A stretch of DNA of 64,000 nucleotides, taken from assembly GCA_947472765.1 (NCBI GenBank), contig CANJCM010000005.1, positions 1-64,000 on the forward strand, written 5' to 3'. The position numbers were made by a program, and so were the translations under genes. This stretch comes from Opitutia bacterium (GTDB lineage Bacteria > Verrucomicrobiota > Verrucomicrobiia > Opitutales > Opitutaceae). The first letter of the stretch is position 1. Each line of letters begins with the position of its first letter. Below, in pieces: positions 23,781 to 33,869 of the stretch. The notes under the pieces were generated by a model. The model did not search any database. It was not told the DNA's origin and saw nothing but the letters and a program-made list of their open reading frames with translations.

Positions 23781-24101
23781 GGCAGAGCGAACTCCATATA
23801 CCGGAGCAACCCGGGGACTGTAAAGGACGCTATGAGGAGCCTATGAGGCACCCATGAGGATGCTATGAGGAATTCGGGACTGCTCTCCGCGCCCCTCGGG
23901 ACGCGAGCCGGGTATAACATTCACCGATCCCGGAGGCCGTCTCCCGTAAGACGCCTCGCTTCGCGCCTGGCTACGGCAAAATCGAACCGGATGCCGAAGT
24001 CGTTGCCTGCTTCGAAGCGTACGTCGCAAATTCTCTTGGACGCAGCCGTCAGGCATTCCCGTCAGGCCGACGGGTCGACCTACGCCGACGTGCCAAGCCC
24101 T
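23781..24101. other. Intergenic region with four 11-bp-spaced direct repeats
   Basis: This 321-base gap contains no supportable gene. At 23830, 23841, 23852 and 23863 the octamer CTATGAGG (one copy CCATGAGG) recurs with an exact 11-base period. On the minus strand this array sits upstream of a TATATG box (23795-23800) and the gene starting at 23780. The rest looks like degenerate coding-like sequence. A 133-codon plus-strand open frame across it has no family features. Confidence 0.55.
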
Positions 24102-24599
24102 TCACTGTCGCACTTCGAACCCGAAGCTATTCCTTTTTGGATTAAGCGCCATCCGCTCCATTACGGGCTTAAATCCCAGCTTGGCGAAAACCCGCTTTGC
24201 TTCGTCATTGAATTCCCAAACGTCCAATTCGATCGTCGCACCGCGCGCTTCGGATTCGCGCTGTAGAGTCTCGAAAAGAGCGCGAGCAACGCCTTGGTGG
24301 CGAAAAGCGGGCAGCACGACAATCCCAGCGACGTAGCACACCCGCCTCGCAATCGAATGCCAGCTCTCTTCCAGGTCGAGGAAGTTGGCCCGCAAAGCCC
24401 CAATTGGCTCCTCCTTTTCAGCGATGAGGTAATAGGAAGCAGGGGATTTGAGCTTCTCCGCGAAAAAATCGGTGATCAGCGGCGCTGGAATCTCCGGCCG
24501 AAAGCGATCCGGGAAAGCCTTCACGTGCGCATCATGCGCAAGGGCGTTTAGCGCAATCAGCGCAGCAATGTCAGAGGTGTTCGCCACCCGAATCTTCAT
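24102..24599 (-). CDS. GNAT-family N-acetyltransferase
   Basis: A 165-residue acetyltransferase of the GCN5 fold. It begins MKIRVANTSDIAALIALNA, has the beta4 strand CYVAGIVVLPAFRHQGVARAL that carries the acetyl-CoA pyrophosphate loop (RHQGVA), and ends with the usual KRVFAKLGFKPVMERM. The substrate cannot be predicted. It is monocistronic and slightly lower in GC than its neighbours. Confidence 0.9.
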   Translation of the reverse strand: MKIRVANTSDIAALIALNALAHDAHVKAFPDRFRPEIPAPLITDFFAEKLKSPASYYLIAEKEEPIGALRANFLDLEESWHSIARRVCYVAGIVVLPAFRHQGVARALFETLQRESEARGATIELDVWEFNDEAKRVFAKLGFKPVMERMALNPKRNSFGFEVRQ

Positions 24600-25137
24600 T
24601 TGCTTTGCCGAAGAGTGTTATTGGCCTTGGCGGACGGAGTCGCGCACCGTCGGGTGCCGGAGTTGTATGCGGCTCAAAGTGAATTACCAGCCTGCGGAAG
24701 GGCCCTGCGATTTGGGGTATCGCCGGGCTGGGCTCGATTTGCCAGAAGGCGAACCAAGGCCAATCCTCTGAATTTAAACGCAGAAGACGCGGAGGGAACG
24801 GAGCGAGTCGACGAGCGATCGATCGGGAGTCCGACTCCTATATTCCTGGATTCAGAATTGCTCCACGAGTTCCGGCATCTGCGAAAATCTGCCTGGCATC
24901 TGCGGATAAGGCCCGGAGGTTTTTGCCACCGAGGCGAGGCGTGTCCCCTCATTTGAGGTGGAGAGGCCTTCAGGGCTTCCACAATGCGGAACGCTCAACG
25001 CCCTACTTTTAACGCTGAACGCTCAAGTGGGAAGGGCGGCACGCCGTAGGATCATTTCGAGGCTATCCGACCTCTGACCTCCGGCCTCCGGCTTCCGGCT
25101 TCCGCCCCTCTGACCCTCCGCCCCTCCGTCCTCCTCC
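24600..25137. other. 538-base intergenic region with short degenerate repeats
   Basis: No supportable gene is present. Short repeated motifs include AACGCTCAACGC-like units near 24992-25028 and a 70-base run at 25068-25137 built from CCTCCGGC/TTCCGGC/CCTCCGCC heptads, which ends flush against the stop codon of comM. A motif AACGCAGAAGACGCGGAG at 24777-24794 resembles intergenic repeats common in this lineage. These are probably slipped-strand or dispersed repeats. Confidence 0.5.
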
Positions 25138-26673
25138 TCAATAGAACACGCTCCGATCCAAACTCCGATACTGGATCGCTTCGAGGAGATGGTTGCTCGC
25201 GATCGCCTCGGCGCCTGCGAGGTCGGCGATGGTGCGGGCGACTTTGAGAATACGATCGTGCGCCCGGGCCGAGAGTGAGAGCTCCTCCATGGCGTGCTGC
25301 AGTAGATCGCCCAACGAGCTGTCGATCGCGCAGTGACGCCGAATTTGTCCGTGCGTCATGCGGGCATTTGAAGTGGCCTTCGACCCGGCAAAGCGGCGCA
25401 GTTGCCGGGTGCGGGCGGCCTGCACGCGGTCGCGCAGCGGGGCGGACGCCTCACCCGCGGCGGGGGCGCGAAGGTCAGCGAGCGAGAGCGCGGGGGCCTC
25501 GACGTGGAGGTCGATCCGATCGAGCAGTGGGCCGCTGATTTTCGCGCGATAACGCTGAATCTGACTCGGTGAGCACCGGCACTCGCGCCGACTGTCGCCG
25601 AGGTAACCGCACGGGCAGGGGTTCATGGCCGCGACCAGCATGAAGGCGCAGGGCAGCGTGACCTTGCCCGCGCTGCGGGAAATGGTGACTTCGCCGTCTT
25701 CGAGCGGTTGACGGAGAACCTCGAGGGCGGAGCGTTTGAACTCGGGGAGTTCGTCGAGGAAGAGGATGCCGTGATGCGCGAGGGAAATCTCTCCCGGGCC
25801 GGGAATGGTCCCGCCGCCCAGAAGGGCGACATCGGAGACGGTGTGGTGGGGCGATCGAAAGGGGCGCGTTTCGCCGGACATTTCCCCGCTGATCGTCCGG
25901 CCCGCAGCTGAGTGAATGCTCAGAATCTCGAGCCGTTCCTCCAGCGTCGGCATCGGCATGATCGATGCGATGCGCTTCGCGATCATGGATTTTCCCGAGC
26001 CCGGCGGACCGATCATCAGGAGATTGTGATTTCCAGCGACCGCGACTTCCACGGCGCGTCGGAGCGCGTGCTGGCCCTTGATTTCGGCGAAGTCCGCGCC
26101 GTCCGGAGCGGAGACTGGCGCTGTCGGCCGCGGAGGAACTTTCAGCGCAGGCAGTTCAATGTCACCGCAGAGAAATCGGGCGGCCTGTTCGAGGGAATCG
26201 ATGCGATAAACGGCGATCCCTTCGACCATCGCGGCCTCCTCCGCCGATACCGCCGGCAGCAACAATCCACGTTTGCCGAGGCTTCGGGCGAGCCGCGCGA
26301 TCGCCAGCGCACCGCGGACCGGCCGGGTCGCGCCGGACAAACTCAGTTCACCCGCGATCATCCATTCGTCCAGCCCCTCCGCGGCAAACTGCCGCGTGGA
26401 TGCCAGGATCCCGAGGGCGATTGGCAGGTCGTAGAAGGGTCCCTCCTTGCGCAGATTGCCCGGCGCCAGGTTGATCGTCATCCGCGTCCGCGGGATCTTG
26501 AATCCGCTGTTGCTCAGGGCGGAAAAGACACGGTCGTCGGATTCCTTGACGGCCGCGTCAGGCAAGCCGACGAGGATCAGCTTGGGTTCGCCGGTTTCGT
26601 TCGCGTTCACCTCGACGTGAACGACGTCGGCTTGGATGCCCTGGAGGGCGGCGGAGATGATGGTTGCGAGCAA
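25138..26673 (-). CDS. comM: YifB/ComM-family Mg-chelatase-like AAA+ ATPase
   Basis: A 511-residue protein of the ComM/YifB family; ComM is a hexameric helicase that promotes branch migration in natural transformation. The N-terminal Lon-like domain includes [15 protein letters not shown], then the AAA+ core with Walker [12 protein letters not shown], Walker [12 protein letters not shown] and the [11 protein letters not shown] motif with its zinc-like cysteines, and a C-terminal YifB helical domain. The TTG at 26673 gives the usual start ([16 protein letters not shown]); the longer frame to 26796 adds unlike sequence. It stands alone. Confidence 0.92.
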   Translation of the reverse strand: MLATIISAALQGIQADVVHVEVNANETGEPKLILVGLPDAAVKESDDRVFSALSNSGFKIPRTRMTINLAPGNLRKEGPFYDLPIALGILASTRQFAAEGLDEWMIAGELSLSGATRPVRGALAIARLARSLGKRGLLLPAVSAEEAAMVEGIAVYRIDSLEQAARFLCGDIELPALKVPPRPTAPVSAPDGADFAEIKGQHALRRAVEVAVAGNHNLLMIGPPGSGKSMIAKRIASIMPMPTLEERLEILSIHSAAGRTISGEMSGETRPFRSPHHTVSDVALLGGGTIPGPGEISLAHHGILFLDELPEFKRSALEVLRQPLEDGEVTISRSAGKVTLPCAFMLVAAMNPCPCGYLGDSRRECRCSPSQIQRYRAKISGPLLDRIDLHVEAPALSLADLRAPAAGEASAPLRDRVQAARTRQLRRFAGSKATSNARMTHGQIRRHCAIDSSLGDLLQHAMEELSLSARAHDRILKVARTIADLAGAEAIASNHLLEAIQYRSLDRSVFY

Positions 26674-27148
26674 AACGGGTCCCAGCCTGAAAGCCGTTGG
26701 TTTCTCTGCGCAGGCCAAACTTCCGCCAAAATCAGGGTGTTCGCGCGAACATGAGGGCATGACTCGGATGTGGCCCTGTCCCCGGAGTTCAACCACAGAT
26801 GGACACGGATGAACACAGATGCCCGGGCAGTGGGGTTGATTCCGTGTATTCTGTGCACTCCGTGGTCCAAACCTCTGAAGTTTTGGAGTCTGAAACCAGG
26901 AAGCTGGGAATCGGGGGCCGGCCCCGCGGCCGATCGACCGTAGCCGGTTCCTTGGTTTGCCTTCTGTGCGATCCGATTGAAACCCTCCCGCTGTTCACGC
27001 AGCGGGCCACAACTCTTCGTGTTTCAACTGCGTGGATTCTTCGCTGCGCTGAGAATGACAAAAAGGGGGGCCGGCGGCAGGCTGCGTTGGCGTCTTGCTC
27101 AAAGATAATTCTTTCCAACGTGCAGGACTTCTCGAAGTTGAAGTGCGG
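26674..27148. other. 475-base intergenic region with dispersed repeats
   Basis: No gene is seen. ACCACAGATGGACACGGATG near 26793 and an inverted relative ending TGCACTCCGTGGTCC near 26869 form a long loose dyad of a repeat type that recurs in many Verrucomicrobia intergenic regions. A single family-1 REP-like palindrome is at 26986-27010 (minus orientation). The region would hold the divergent promoters of comM and the DUF5916 gene. Confidence 0.55.
26986..27010 (-). repeat. REP-like palindrome (family 1), single copy
   Basis: The reverse complement begins GTGGCCCGCTGCGTGAAC and differs at one base from the unit at 9233-9257. No obvious inverted partner is alongside, unlike the paired copies elsewhere. 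Confidence 0.82.
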
Positions 27149-29914
27149 ATGACGTCCCACCCCTGTACGCCCCAGCCTCGACTGTGGGCTCTTGCCAAGA
27201 GCGCATTGCTTTTTCCGTTCCTAACGGGAGTCGTTTTGGCGGGAGAGCCGCCCGTGATGATGGCGGTCCGGGCGGACGCCACGCCCAAGATTGATGGGAA
27301 TCTAAACGAAGCTGCGTGGGCGACGGCGCCTACGGTGGGTTCTTTCACCCAGCGTGATCCCAATGACGGCAAGCCCAGTTCCAAGCAGGCCGTCGTGCGC
27401 ATGCTGTACGATGAAGAGGCACTTTATATTGGAGCGCGGATTGAGGGTGCGGGCTCGACGACGTATCGCCTGGGCCGGCGGGATATGGCGCTGGTGCCGT
27501 CCGACTGGTTTCGAATCAGCCTCGACACGTTTCGCGATCGCCGCACCGCGATGCGATTCGATGTGAATCCCGGCGGCGTGCAGCGGGATGCCCTCATCAG
27601 CGGCGATCTCTTTCAGGAAACGGGTCTCGGAAGGGATACCGGCAGCTACCGTTTTGCCGGGGACGACGGCGAGGTGGGTTGGGACGCCGTATGGGATGCC
27701 GCGACCACGGTCGACGATCACGGCTGGACGGTCGAGGTGCGGATTCCGCTGAGCCAGCTCCGTTTCGCGAATGCGAGAGCAGGATCCGCCATGCCAGCGG
27801 CGAAGCTAAGCAGCAGCTTCGCGGCGGGTCCATTGCCGGAAACGGATCACGGCTGGGGGGTGCAGTTCGAAGTCATCGACGCGCAGCGGCAGGAGATCTC
27901 CATGTTCTCCTACCGCTCGAAGAAGGAGCCGGGTGGAGTTGCGGCCTTCGGGCGCCTGGACGGTTTGATCGAGTTGCGCGCGAGGCGACCGCTCGAACTC
28001 ATTCCGTATGTGCTGGGGCAGGGCACATTCGATGCCCGGCCCGCCAATGGGCTGACGCGGAGCAGCGACTACGAGTTCAAGGCGGGTTTGGATCTGCGGT
28101 ACCGACTCACCTCGAACCTGACGCTCACGGCCGCGGTGAATCCGGATTTCGGGCAGGTCGAAGTCGATCCGGCGGTCATCAATCTCACGTCATTCGAAAC
28201 CAGGCTGGAGGAGAGGCGGCCGTTCTTCCTCGAGGGCGTGGATATCTTCGCCATGGCCCCGAGCCTGCGGAGTCGAAATGCCGCGCGGGAATTGCTTTAT
28301 CCCCGTCGGATCGGGCGGGCACCCCAGCTCCGGCTGCCCTCGGGAACCACTGATGTGCCGGTGTCCACCCGGATTCTGGCTGCGGCCAAGGTCACGGGAC
28401 GAACGACCTCCGGCTGGAAGGTCGGCGTGCTCGATGCCTATACCGACGAGGAACAAGGCCTCTATCTCGACGCCACGGGGACGCACGAAGCGCTGGTGGA
28501 GCCGCGAACGAACTATTTTGCCGGCCGGATGATTCGTGAAGTGCGGAGCGGGCAGACCGCGATCGGTGTCATCGGCACGGCGGTCAACCGATCGCTCAGC
28601 GACCCCCGGGCGGCGGCGGTCCTCGCGAAGTCGGCGTACACCGGCGGGCTGGACTTTGGGTCGGATTTTTTTGGCCGGGTCTGGAACGTGTCGGGCTACC
28701 TTGCCGGCAGCCGGGTCGAGGGAACTCCGGCGGCGATGACCGCGCTGCAGCGGACGTCGTCGCGCTACTTCCAGCGCCCGGACGCGGAAAGTTTTCACCT
28801 CGATCCCAACGCCACGTCGCTCTCGGGAGGCTCGGGACAGGTGCAAATTTCAAAGCAGACCGGCACGCATTGGACCGGCAACGTGGAATACGCGGTGATC
28901 GCGCCGGACTATGAGATCAACGATATCGGGTTCCAGCAGCGCGTGGATCGGCGCGGCCTGTCGGGGCGGCTCACCTGGAGCGAGCGCACGCCCGGGAAGG
29001 TGTTTCGCCGGATTGATCTCACGCTGAATCCCACGCTGTACACGAACTTCGACGGCGACTGGCTCGACAAGAATCTCCGGCTCCGGGCGAATTTCCGTCA
29101 CCTCAACTATTGGGGCGTGGACATCGAGTCGGATCTCATCGCCACGCGGATGGACGATCGCCTGACCCGTGGCGGACCGGTCGCGCAGGCGCCGAGTGTG
29201 GGCAGCATTCTTGTGATGCTGCTCTCCGATCGACGCAAAGCGGTGCGGGGCAGTCTGGATTTGTCGGCGCGCAACGAGAATTCGGCGACGCGGACGCGCT
29301 ATGTGGCCGCGACCCTCGATGTCCAGGCCGCGAAGAACTGGAACCTGTCCGTCGCCCCGCGCATGGATTGGATCCGGCAGGACGCGCAGTACATGGGCGC
29401 AGTGGGGGACTCGCTCGCGACGGCCACGTTTGGCCGACGGTATGTGTTTGGGCAGCTCGATCAAAAGGAAGCCAGTGTCAGTGCGCGGTTGAACTATGCG
29501 TTCAGCGCGAAGCTCACCTTCGAACTTTACACGCAGGCGTTGATCTCGAATGCGGTCTTCGGGACGCCGAAGGAGTTTCTCCGTCCGCGGCAGTTCGAAT
29601 TCGCGCGGTATGGCACCGACCTCGGCACGCTCGCCAAGACGGGGAAAAGTTACCGCATCGATCCGGATGGAGCGGGGCCGGCGTCGGCTTTCAACCTCAC
29701 GGATCCGAGCTTCACGAACCGCTCGGTGCGGGCGAACGCGGTCCTGCGCTGGGAGTATCGTCCCGGCAGCACGCTCTTTTTCGTCTGGCAGCAGCAGCGC
29801 TCCGCTGAGGATGCCCTGCGGGATTTCACTCTCGGCCGCGCGACGCGCGATGTCCTGGCGCTGCCCGCGCGGAACGTTTTCGCGGTGAAGGCGAGTTATT
29901 GGTTCAATCCGTGA
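27149..29914 (+). CDS. CBM9-like/DUF5916 secreted beta-barrel protein
   Basis: A 921-residue exported protein. Residues about 1-31 form a signal peptide (basic start, ALAKSALLFPFLTGVVLAG). Residues about 35-250 form a carbohydrate-binding family 9-like domain: PKIDGNLNEAAWATAP, the WFRISLDTFRDRR block and VEVRIPLSQLRF. The rest matches the DUF5916 region: NPDFGQVEVDPAVINLTSFET and RRPFFLEGVDIF, then many alternating beta strands ending in an aromatic residue pattern (KASYWFNP) typical of outer-membrane barrels. Its role is unknown; binding or import of a glycan or of a lysed cell product has been proposed for relatives. Monocistronic. Confidence 0.88.
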   Translation: MTSHPCTPQPRLWALAKSALLFPFLTGVVLAGEPPVMMAVRADATPKIDGNLNEAAWATAPTVGSFTQRDPNDGKPSSKQAVVRMLYDEEALYIGARIEGAGSTTYRLGRRDMALVPSDWFRISLDTFRDRRTAMRFDVNPGGVQRDALISGDLFQETGLGRDTGSYRFAGDDGEVGWDAVWDAATTVDDHGWTVEVRIPLSQLRFANARAGSAMPAAKLSSSFAAGPLPETDHGWGVQFEVIDAQRQEISMFSYRSKKEPGGVAAFGRLDGLIELRARRPLELIPYVLGQGTFDARPANGLTRSSDYEFKAGLDLRYRLTSNLTLTAAVNPDFGQVEVDPAVINLTSFETRLEERRPFFLEGVDIFAMAPSLRSRNAARELLYPRRIGRAPQLRLPSGTTDVPVSTRILAAAKVTGRTTSGWKVGVLDAYTDEEQGLYLDATGTHEALVEPRTNYFAGRMIREVRSGQTAIGVIGTAVNRSLSDPRAAAVLAKSAYTGGLDFGSDFFGRVWNVSGYLAGSRVEGTPAAMTALQRTSSRYFQRPDAESFHLDPNATSLSGGSGQVQISKQTGTHWTGNVEYAVIAPDYEINDIGFQQRVDRRGLSGRLTWSERTPGKVFRRIDLTLNPTLYTNFDGDWLDKNLRLRANFRHLNYWGVDIESDLIATRMDDRLTRGGPVAQAPSVGSILVMLLSDRRKAVRGSLDLSARNENSATRTRYVAATLDVQAAKNWNLSVAPRMDWIRQDAQYMGAVGDSLATATFGRRYVFGQLDQKEASVSARLNYAFSAKLTFELYTQALISNAVFGTPKEFLRPRQFEFARYGTDLGTLAKTGKSYRIDPDGAGPASAFNLTDPSFTNRSVRANAVLRWEYRPGSTLFFVWQQQRSAEDALRDFTLGRATRDVLALPARNVFAVKASYWFNP

Positions 29915-29926
29915 ACGGTGGCCGTT

Positions 29927-30107
29927 GTAGCCCGCTGCGTGAGCGGCGGGACAACTTACTGCGGGGCAATTAAGAAAAAGTCCCTGCCCTCACGGGCAGG
30001 GCTACATCGCAAACAGTTCACTGACGCTGGTCAGCGGCCCGTCGGCGAGCGACGGCCCTACATTTTCAAGCGTTCCGGTTGAAGGCGTGCACGAGGCCCG
30101 CCCTTGC
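29927..30107. repeat. Cluster of REP-like palindromes (families 1 and 2)
   Basis: Four units occupy the gap between two convergent genes. Two family-1 units (29927-29951 plus orientation, 29981-30005 minus orientation) form an inverted pair, and two family-2-like units (30036-30061 and 30084-30107) are both in minus orientation. The two families share GTAG/GTGG starts and a central CTC or GTGAG loop. Confidence 0.8.
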
Positions 30108-30131
30108 GAAATGACCACGCAACCGCTGAAA

Positions 30132-30992
30132 TCAGGCCGGGCGGCGGAGACTCGCGGCGCGGTTCCGGATCGTGATCATGTTGCGCTCCACGGCCTCGAG
30201 ATAGGGATTGGAACCGTGGGGATACGGACGCGCCAGGAAGCGGTACACCGCCTGGAAGTCACTCTCGAGTTTGCGCAGCACAAACTTCTGCCAAAAAATG
30301 GGAGTCCGCTCGATCAGGTCGGTCGCCGATTTGAAGGCGCGCCGGGACGCCGGGAGGTGAATGAAGTCGTCGGACTCCTGGAATTCGTCGAACAGAATCT
30401 CCAGTTCGTCGGGGTAGTCGGCGGCCGCCATTTGTCCCAGATAATCCGCGGTCGCGAGCGCACAACCGATCACCCGTTCCACGGGATCACGGAAATGCAG
30501 GCGGCTGATTTCCTTCGTGGGACCGGTGCAATTGATCGCGCCGAGCACGGCTTCGACCTCCACATCGCTCGCACCGAGGGTAGGCAGGTAGGAAGCGGCG
30601 AACGCACAACTCCGCAGGACATGGCAGAAGGTGTACTTTGCCCCGGTTCCGACGTTATCGGAACGCAACTTCAGGTACCCGGAGTCGTGGAGCAGCACTG
30701 CGGACACAGCCAATTCAAACTGACGGGCATCAAGGCGTGGTTCGACCATCGCCGCGTGGCGTCCTTCCAGAAGTAGTACGATGCAAACGGTGGCCTGCAG
30801 CGTGTGCTCCAAATCGTGGTAACGCAGATCAACTGCTGCATAATCCGGATGCCGGCCTTGGAACAGCACCTCGATGTCGCTGAACATGGTTTGCAACCAG
30901 GTCAGGCTGGCGCCCGGGTACATCGCCGCGAACTTTTCCTCGACAAACGAGGCAACGGCGGAGGCGTTCTTGGTATCGACGGGGGGAAACAT
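30132..30992 (-). CDS. HD-domain protein
   Basis: A 286-residue soluble protein with a likely HD-type phosphohydrolase fold. Metal-binding points are the first His in LRYHDLEHTLQ near residues 65-75, the HD pair in SAVLLHDSGYLKL near 105-117 and later acidic residues around CALATADYLGQMA. The pattern resembles the HDc fold of cyclic-nucleotide or nucleotide phosphodiesterases, but the substrate is not known. The ATG at 30992 is preferred to a start 13 codons upstream. It is divergent from coaE. Confidence 0.78.
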   Translation of the reverse strand: MFPPVDTKNASAVASFVEEKFAAMYPGASLTWLQTMFSDIEVLFQGRHPDYAAVDLRYHDLEHTLQATVCIVLLLEGRHAAMVEPRLDARQFELAVSAVLLHDSGYLKLRSDNVGTGAKYTFCHVLRSCAFAASYLPTLGASDVEVEAVLGAINCTGPTKEISRLHFRDPVERVIGCALATADYLGQMAAADYPDELEILFDEFQESDDFIHLPASRRAFKSATDLIERTPIFWQKFVLRKLESDFQAVYRFLARPYPHGSNPYLEAVERNMITIRNRAASLRRPA

Positions 30993-31113
30993 GTCCGCGC
31001 TGGTGGTGAATGACGCACCGTACCGGCGCAAGTACAGTACGCGAAGCGTCTTTCGGATTAAGAATTTGCGGAATTCCGTCGCAAGCCCAAAGGTCAGTGG
31101 ACACTACGGAAAT

Positions 31114-31722
31114 ATGACTGCGGGGATTACGGGTGGGGTGGGATGTGGGAAGTCGACGGTCACTGGATTGCTGGAGGCCCGCGGCTTCCGGCGACTCGAT
31201 GCCGACGCGATTGTCCGGGAGCAAATCATGCGCGATCCCGGCGTCGTGGCGGCGCTGAGGGAGCACTTTGGTCCGGGGATTCTCACGGGTGACGGACAGA
31301 TCAACCGCGTCATCCTGGCCGAGTATATCTTTGGCGATGACCGGGAACGTCTCTGGCTTGAGGGTTACATTCACCCCCGGGTTTACGCGGCCTGGCGAAC
31401 TGCCATGGCCGCAGACCCCGGCGCTCGCTGGGCGATCGAAGTCCCTCTCCTCTACGAAAAGGCCTTGGAGAATTGGTTTGATTTCACCGTATGCGTGGCG
31501 TGTGCTCCGGACCAGCAACTTGCCCGACTAGAGCAGCGCGGCCTACCGCGCGGGCTCGCCGGGCAGAGGATCTCCAAGCAGCTGCCGCTGGCGCGAAAAA
31601 TCGAGCGATCGGACTTCGTCATCTGGAATGAGGGCTCTCCCGAATTCCTTGAACACGAGGTGGATCGCCTGGCCGACGCCCTTTCGGGAGCCTGGAGCCG
31701 GCCGACGCCGCCCACCACCTGA
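31114..31722 (+). CDS. coaE: Dephospho-CoA kinase
   Basis: A 202-residue kinase for the last step of coenzyme A synthesis. The P-loop GGVGCGKST is near residues 6-14, with RRLDADAIVRE as the DAD-type motif and the WAIEVPLLYEKALE block that forms the CoA-binding lid. The ATG at 31114 gives the usual N-terminus MTAGITGG; a longer frame starting at 30874 overlaps the divergent HD gene. It lies 37 bases before rho. Confidence 0.93.
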   Translation: MTAGITGGVGCGKSTVTGLLEARGFRRLDADAIVREQIMRDPGVVAALREHFGPGILTGDGQINRVILAEYIFGDDRERLWLEGYIHPRVYAAWRTAMAADPGARWAIEVPLLYEKALENWFDFTVCVACAPDQQLARLEQRGLPRGLAGQRISKQLPLARKIERSDFVIWNEGSPEFLEHEVDRLADALSGAWSRPTPPTT

Positions 31723-31759
31723 CCAATTCTGGTCCGCATTTATCACCTGACCTTTCGAC

Positions 31760-33772
31760 ATGGCACAAACTTCTGACTCCGACGACTCCAAGTCCTCGGC
31801 CAAATCCGCCGACGCTTCGAGCGAAGGAAAAAAGGCCCGCCGTCCCGCGGCCCGAAAACCCAAGGCTGAAAAGGCCGCGAAACCGGCTCGAGCGAAGGCG
31901 GAAAAACGCGAGGCCCAGGAGCCCGGTCCGTCACTTTTCGATGCGCCATCGGCGCCCGTTCAGCGAGCGGAGCCGCCCTCCGCACCGCAAGTCGTGCGCG
32001 AGAGCCCGCCGGAACGTCAGGAATCGCCGCCGGAGCCGCGATCCGAGCCCCCGCCACGCCCAGAGCCGACGGAGTCTCGCTCCGATTCGGGCCCGAGCGA
32101 GGCCCCTACTCCGACGCAGGGTGGCGGACAGCCGAATCAGCATTTTCAACCGGGCGGGCGTAGTGATCGACCGCCGCAAGGGCAGGGCGGTCACCAAGGA
32201 CAGCAGGGTCAGCAGGGTCAGCATGGCCAGCCTGGGCCGCATGGTCAGCAGGATCGCGGCGATCGCGGATTTTGGAAGCAGGGCAAGCGCAAGCGCGGCC
32301 GTTACGGCGGCGGTGGTGGTGGCGGTGGCGGCGGTGGCGGTCACTGGCAGCCGGGTGGTGGCGGACAGGGCGGACCGCGCGAACAGCATCCGCCGCAGCC
32401 TCCGCCCCCGAGCAATACTCCGGTTTTCGGCGATCTGCCCAATCCGTCACGTTTCAACGATCTCACGGCCCTCGAGAACCTCGCCCGCGACGTTAGCAGC
32501 GGTGGCGGGGCTGAGCTTTGGCTGAACGAAATCTACGCCAAGCCGCTCGGAGAACTCACCCAATTCGCTCGCGCGGAGGGCGTCCCTTTCGAGGGCGCGC
32601 CCAACCGACGCCAGTTGCTGGGCGAGATTTTCAAGCTCATCGGCAGCCGCAAGCGCACCCTGCGCGATCGCGGTTATATCGATGTCACGGATCGCGGCGC
32701 GTTCGTCGTTCACGAGCACGTCAATTACCGGCTCTACCCCGAGGACGCCTACCTGCCCGAGAGCCTGATTCGCCTCTATGGATTGAAGCGGGGCCACAAG
32801 GTCGAGGTCACGCTGCAGCCGCCGCAGGAAGGCGAGCGCTGCCCGTCGGTCGTTCGCATCGACACCGTCATGGGCGGAGCCCCCGACCAGATCAGCAAGG
32901 TGACACCGTTCGAGGAACTCGTGCCGTACTATCCGCTGAAGCGGATTCTGCTCGAGGAATCGGAAGTTCATCCGAAGGACGTCTCGATGCGCGCCGTCGA
33001 CATTCTGACCCCGATTGGCTTCGGCCAGCGCGGTCTGATTGTCGCGCCGCCGCGCACCGGCAAAACGATTCTCCTGCAAAACATCGCGAATTCGATTTCG
33101 GCGAACAGCCCCGAGGTGAAATTGATTCTGCTGCTGATCGACGAGCGGCCGGAAGAGGTCACCGATTTTCGGCGCCACACCAAGGGCGAAGTTGTGTCCT
33201 CGACGTTCGATGAGACGCCCGAGAGTCACGTGCACTGCGCCGAGATGGTGATCGAGAACGCGCGGCGCCGGGTGGAGCAGGGCGAGCATGTGGTCATCCT
33301 GCTGGACTCCATCACGCGCCTCGCCCGCGCCTACAACGCACTCGCCGGCAACCAGGGCAAGACGATGTCCGGTGGTCTCGAGTCAAACGCCCTGCAGAAG
33401 CCGAAACGCTTCTTCGGTTCCGCGCGCAACATCGAGGGCGGTGGCAGTCTCACGATCATTGCCAGTGCACTCGTCGATACCGGCAGCCGGATGGACGAGA
33501 TCATCTTCGAGGAATTCAAGGGCACGGGTAACAGCGAACTCCACCTCGATCGCGGCCTCGTCGAGCGGCGGATCTTCCCCGCGATCAACATCGATCGCTC
33601 GGGCACCCGAAAGGAAGAGCTCATCTATCACCCGGAGGAGTTGCAGCGGATCTATGGCCTGCGCCGCGCGATGCAGGGCCTCGGACCGATCGAGTCGATG
33701 GAAATGCTCATCACCCGCCTCAAAAAGACCAAGTCGAACGCGGAGTTCCTCCTGAGTCTCGCGCCGAAGTAA
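31760..33772 (+). CDS. rho: Transcription termination factor Rho with long disordered N-terminal extension
   Basis: A 670-residue Rho ATPase. Residues about 1-220 are low complexity: Lys/Ala-rich, then Pro/Glu/Arg-rich, then Gly/Gln/Arg-rich with runs such as [14 protein letters not shown] and a nine-glycine stretch. The Rho_N helices follow, then the RNA-binding cold-shock-like domain ([18 protein letters not shown]) and the ATPase with Walker A RTGKT near residue 433, [12 protein letters not shown] and the Q/R-loop region NIEGGGSLT. Extended N-termini of this sort are known in other bacteria to alter RNA binding. It is followed by a terminator and shares the window with a second, shorter rho (44983-46215). 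Confidence 0.95.
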   Translation: MAQTSDSDDSKSSAKSADASSEGKKARRPAARKPKAEKAAKPARAKAEKREAQEPGPSLFDAPSAPVQRAEPPSAPQVVRESPPERQESPPEPRSEPPPRPEPTESRSDSGPSEAPTPTQGGGQPNQHFQPGGRSDRPPQGQGGHQGQQGQQGQHGQPGPHGQQDRGDRGFWKQGKRKRGRYGGGGGGGGGGGGHWQPGGGGQGGPREQHPPQPPPPSNTPVFGDLPNPSRFNDLTALENLARDVSSGGGAELWLNEIYAKPLGELTQFARAEGVPFEGAPNRRQLLGEIFKLIGSRKRTLRDRGYIDVTDRGAFVVHEHVNYRLYPEDAYLPESLIRLYGLKRGHKVEVTLQPPQEGERCPSVVRIDTVMGGAPDQISKVTPFEELVPYYPLKRILLEESEVHPKDVSMRAVDILTPIGFGQRGLIVAPPRTGKTILLQNIANSISANSPEVKLILLLIDERPEEVTDFRRHTKGEVVSSTFDETPESHVHCAEMVIENARRRVEQGEHVVILLDSITRLARAYNALAGNQGKTMSGGLESNALQKPKRFFGSARNIEGGGSLTIIASALVDTGSRMDEIIFEEFKGTGNSELHLDRGLVERRIFPAINIDRSGTRKEELIYHPEELQRIYGLRRAMQGLGPIESMEMLITRLKKTKSNAEFLLSLAPK

Positions 33773-33827
33773 TCCCAGACTCATCGCCCCGGAGCCTCGA
33801 ACGGCTCGCCCCCGGATTCGGGGTTTC

Positions 33828-33860
33828 AACGCCGCCGCATTCCGGCGGCGTTTTGTTTTC
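33828..33860 (+). terminator. Intrinsic terminator after rho
   Basis: Perfect 10-bp stem AACGCCGCCG (33828-33837) with CGGCGGCGTT (33843-33852), loop CATTC, then TTGTTTTC. It lies 56 bases after the rho stop and only a few bases before the start codons proposed for the first gspE-like gene. Confidence 0.9.
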
Positions 33861-33869
33861 TCCTTGGGC

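Noticed and set aside
23865-24266. 133-codon plus-strand frame
   Set aside because: It overlaps the GNAT gene in antisense and otherwise runs through repeat and degenerate sequence with no family features.
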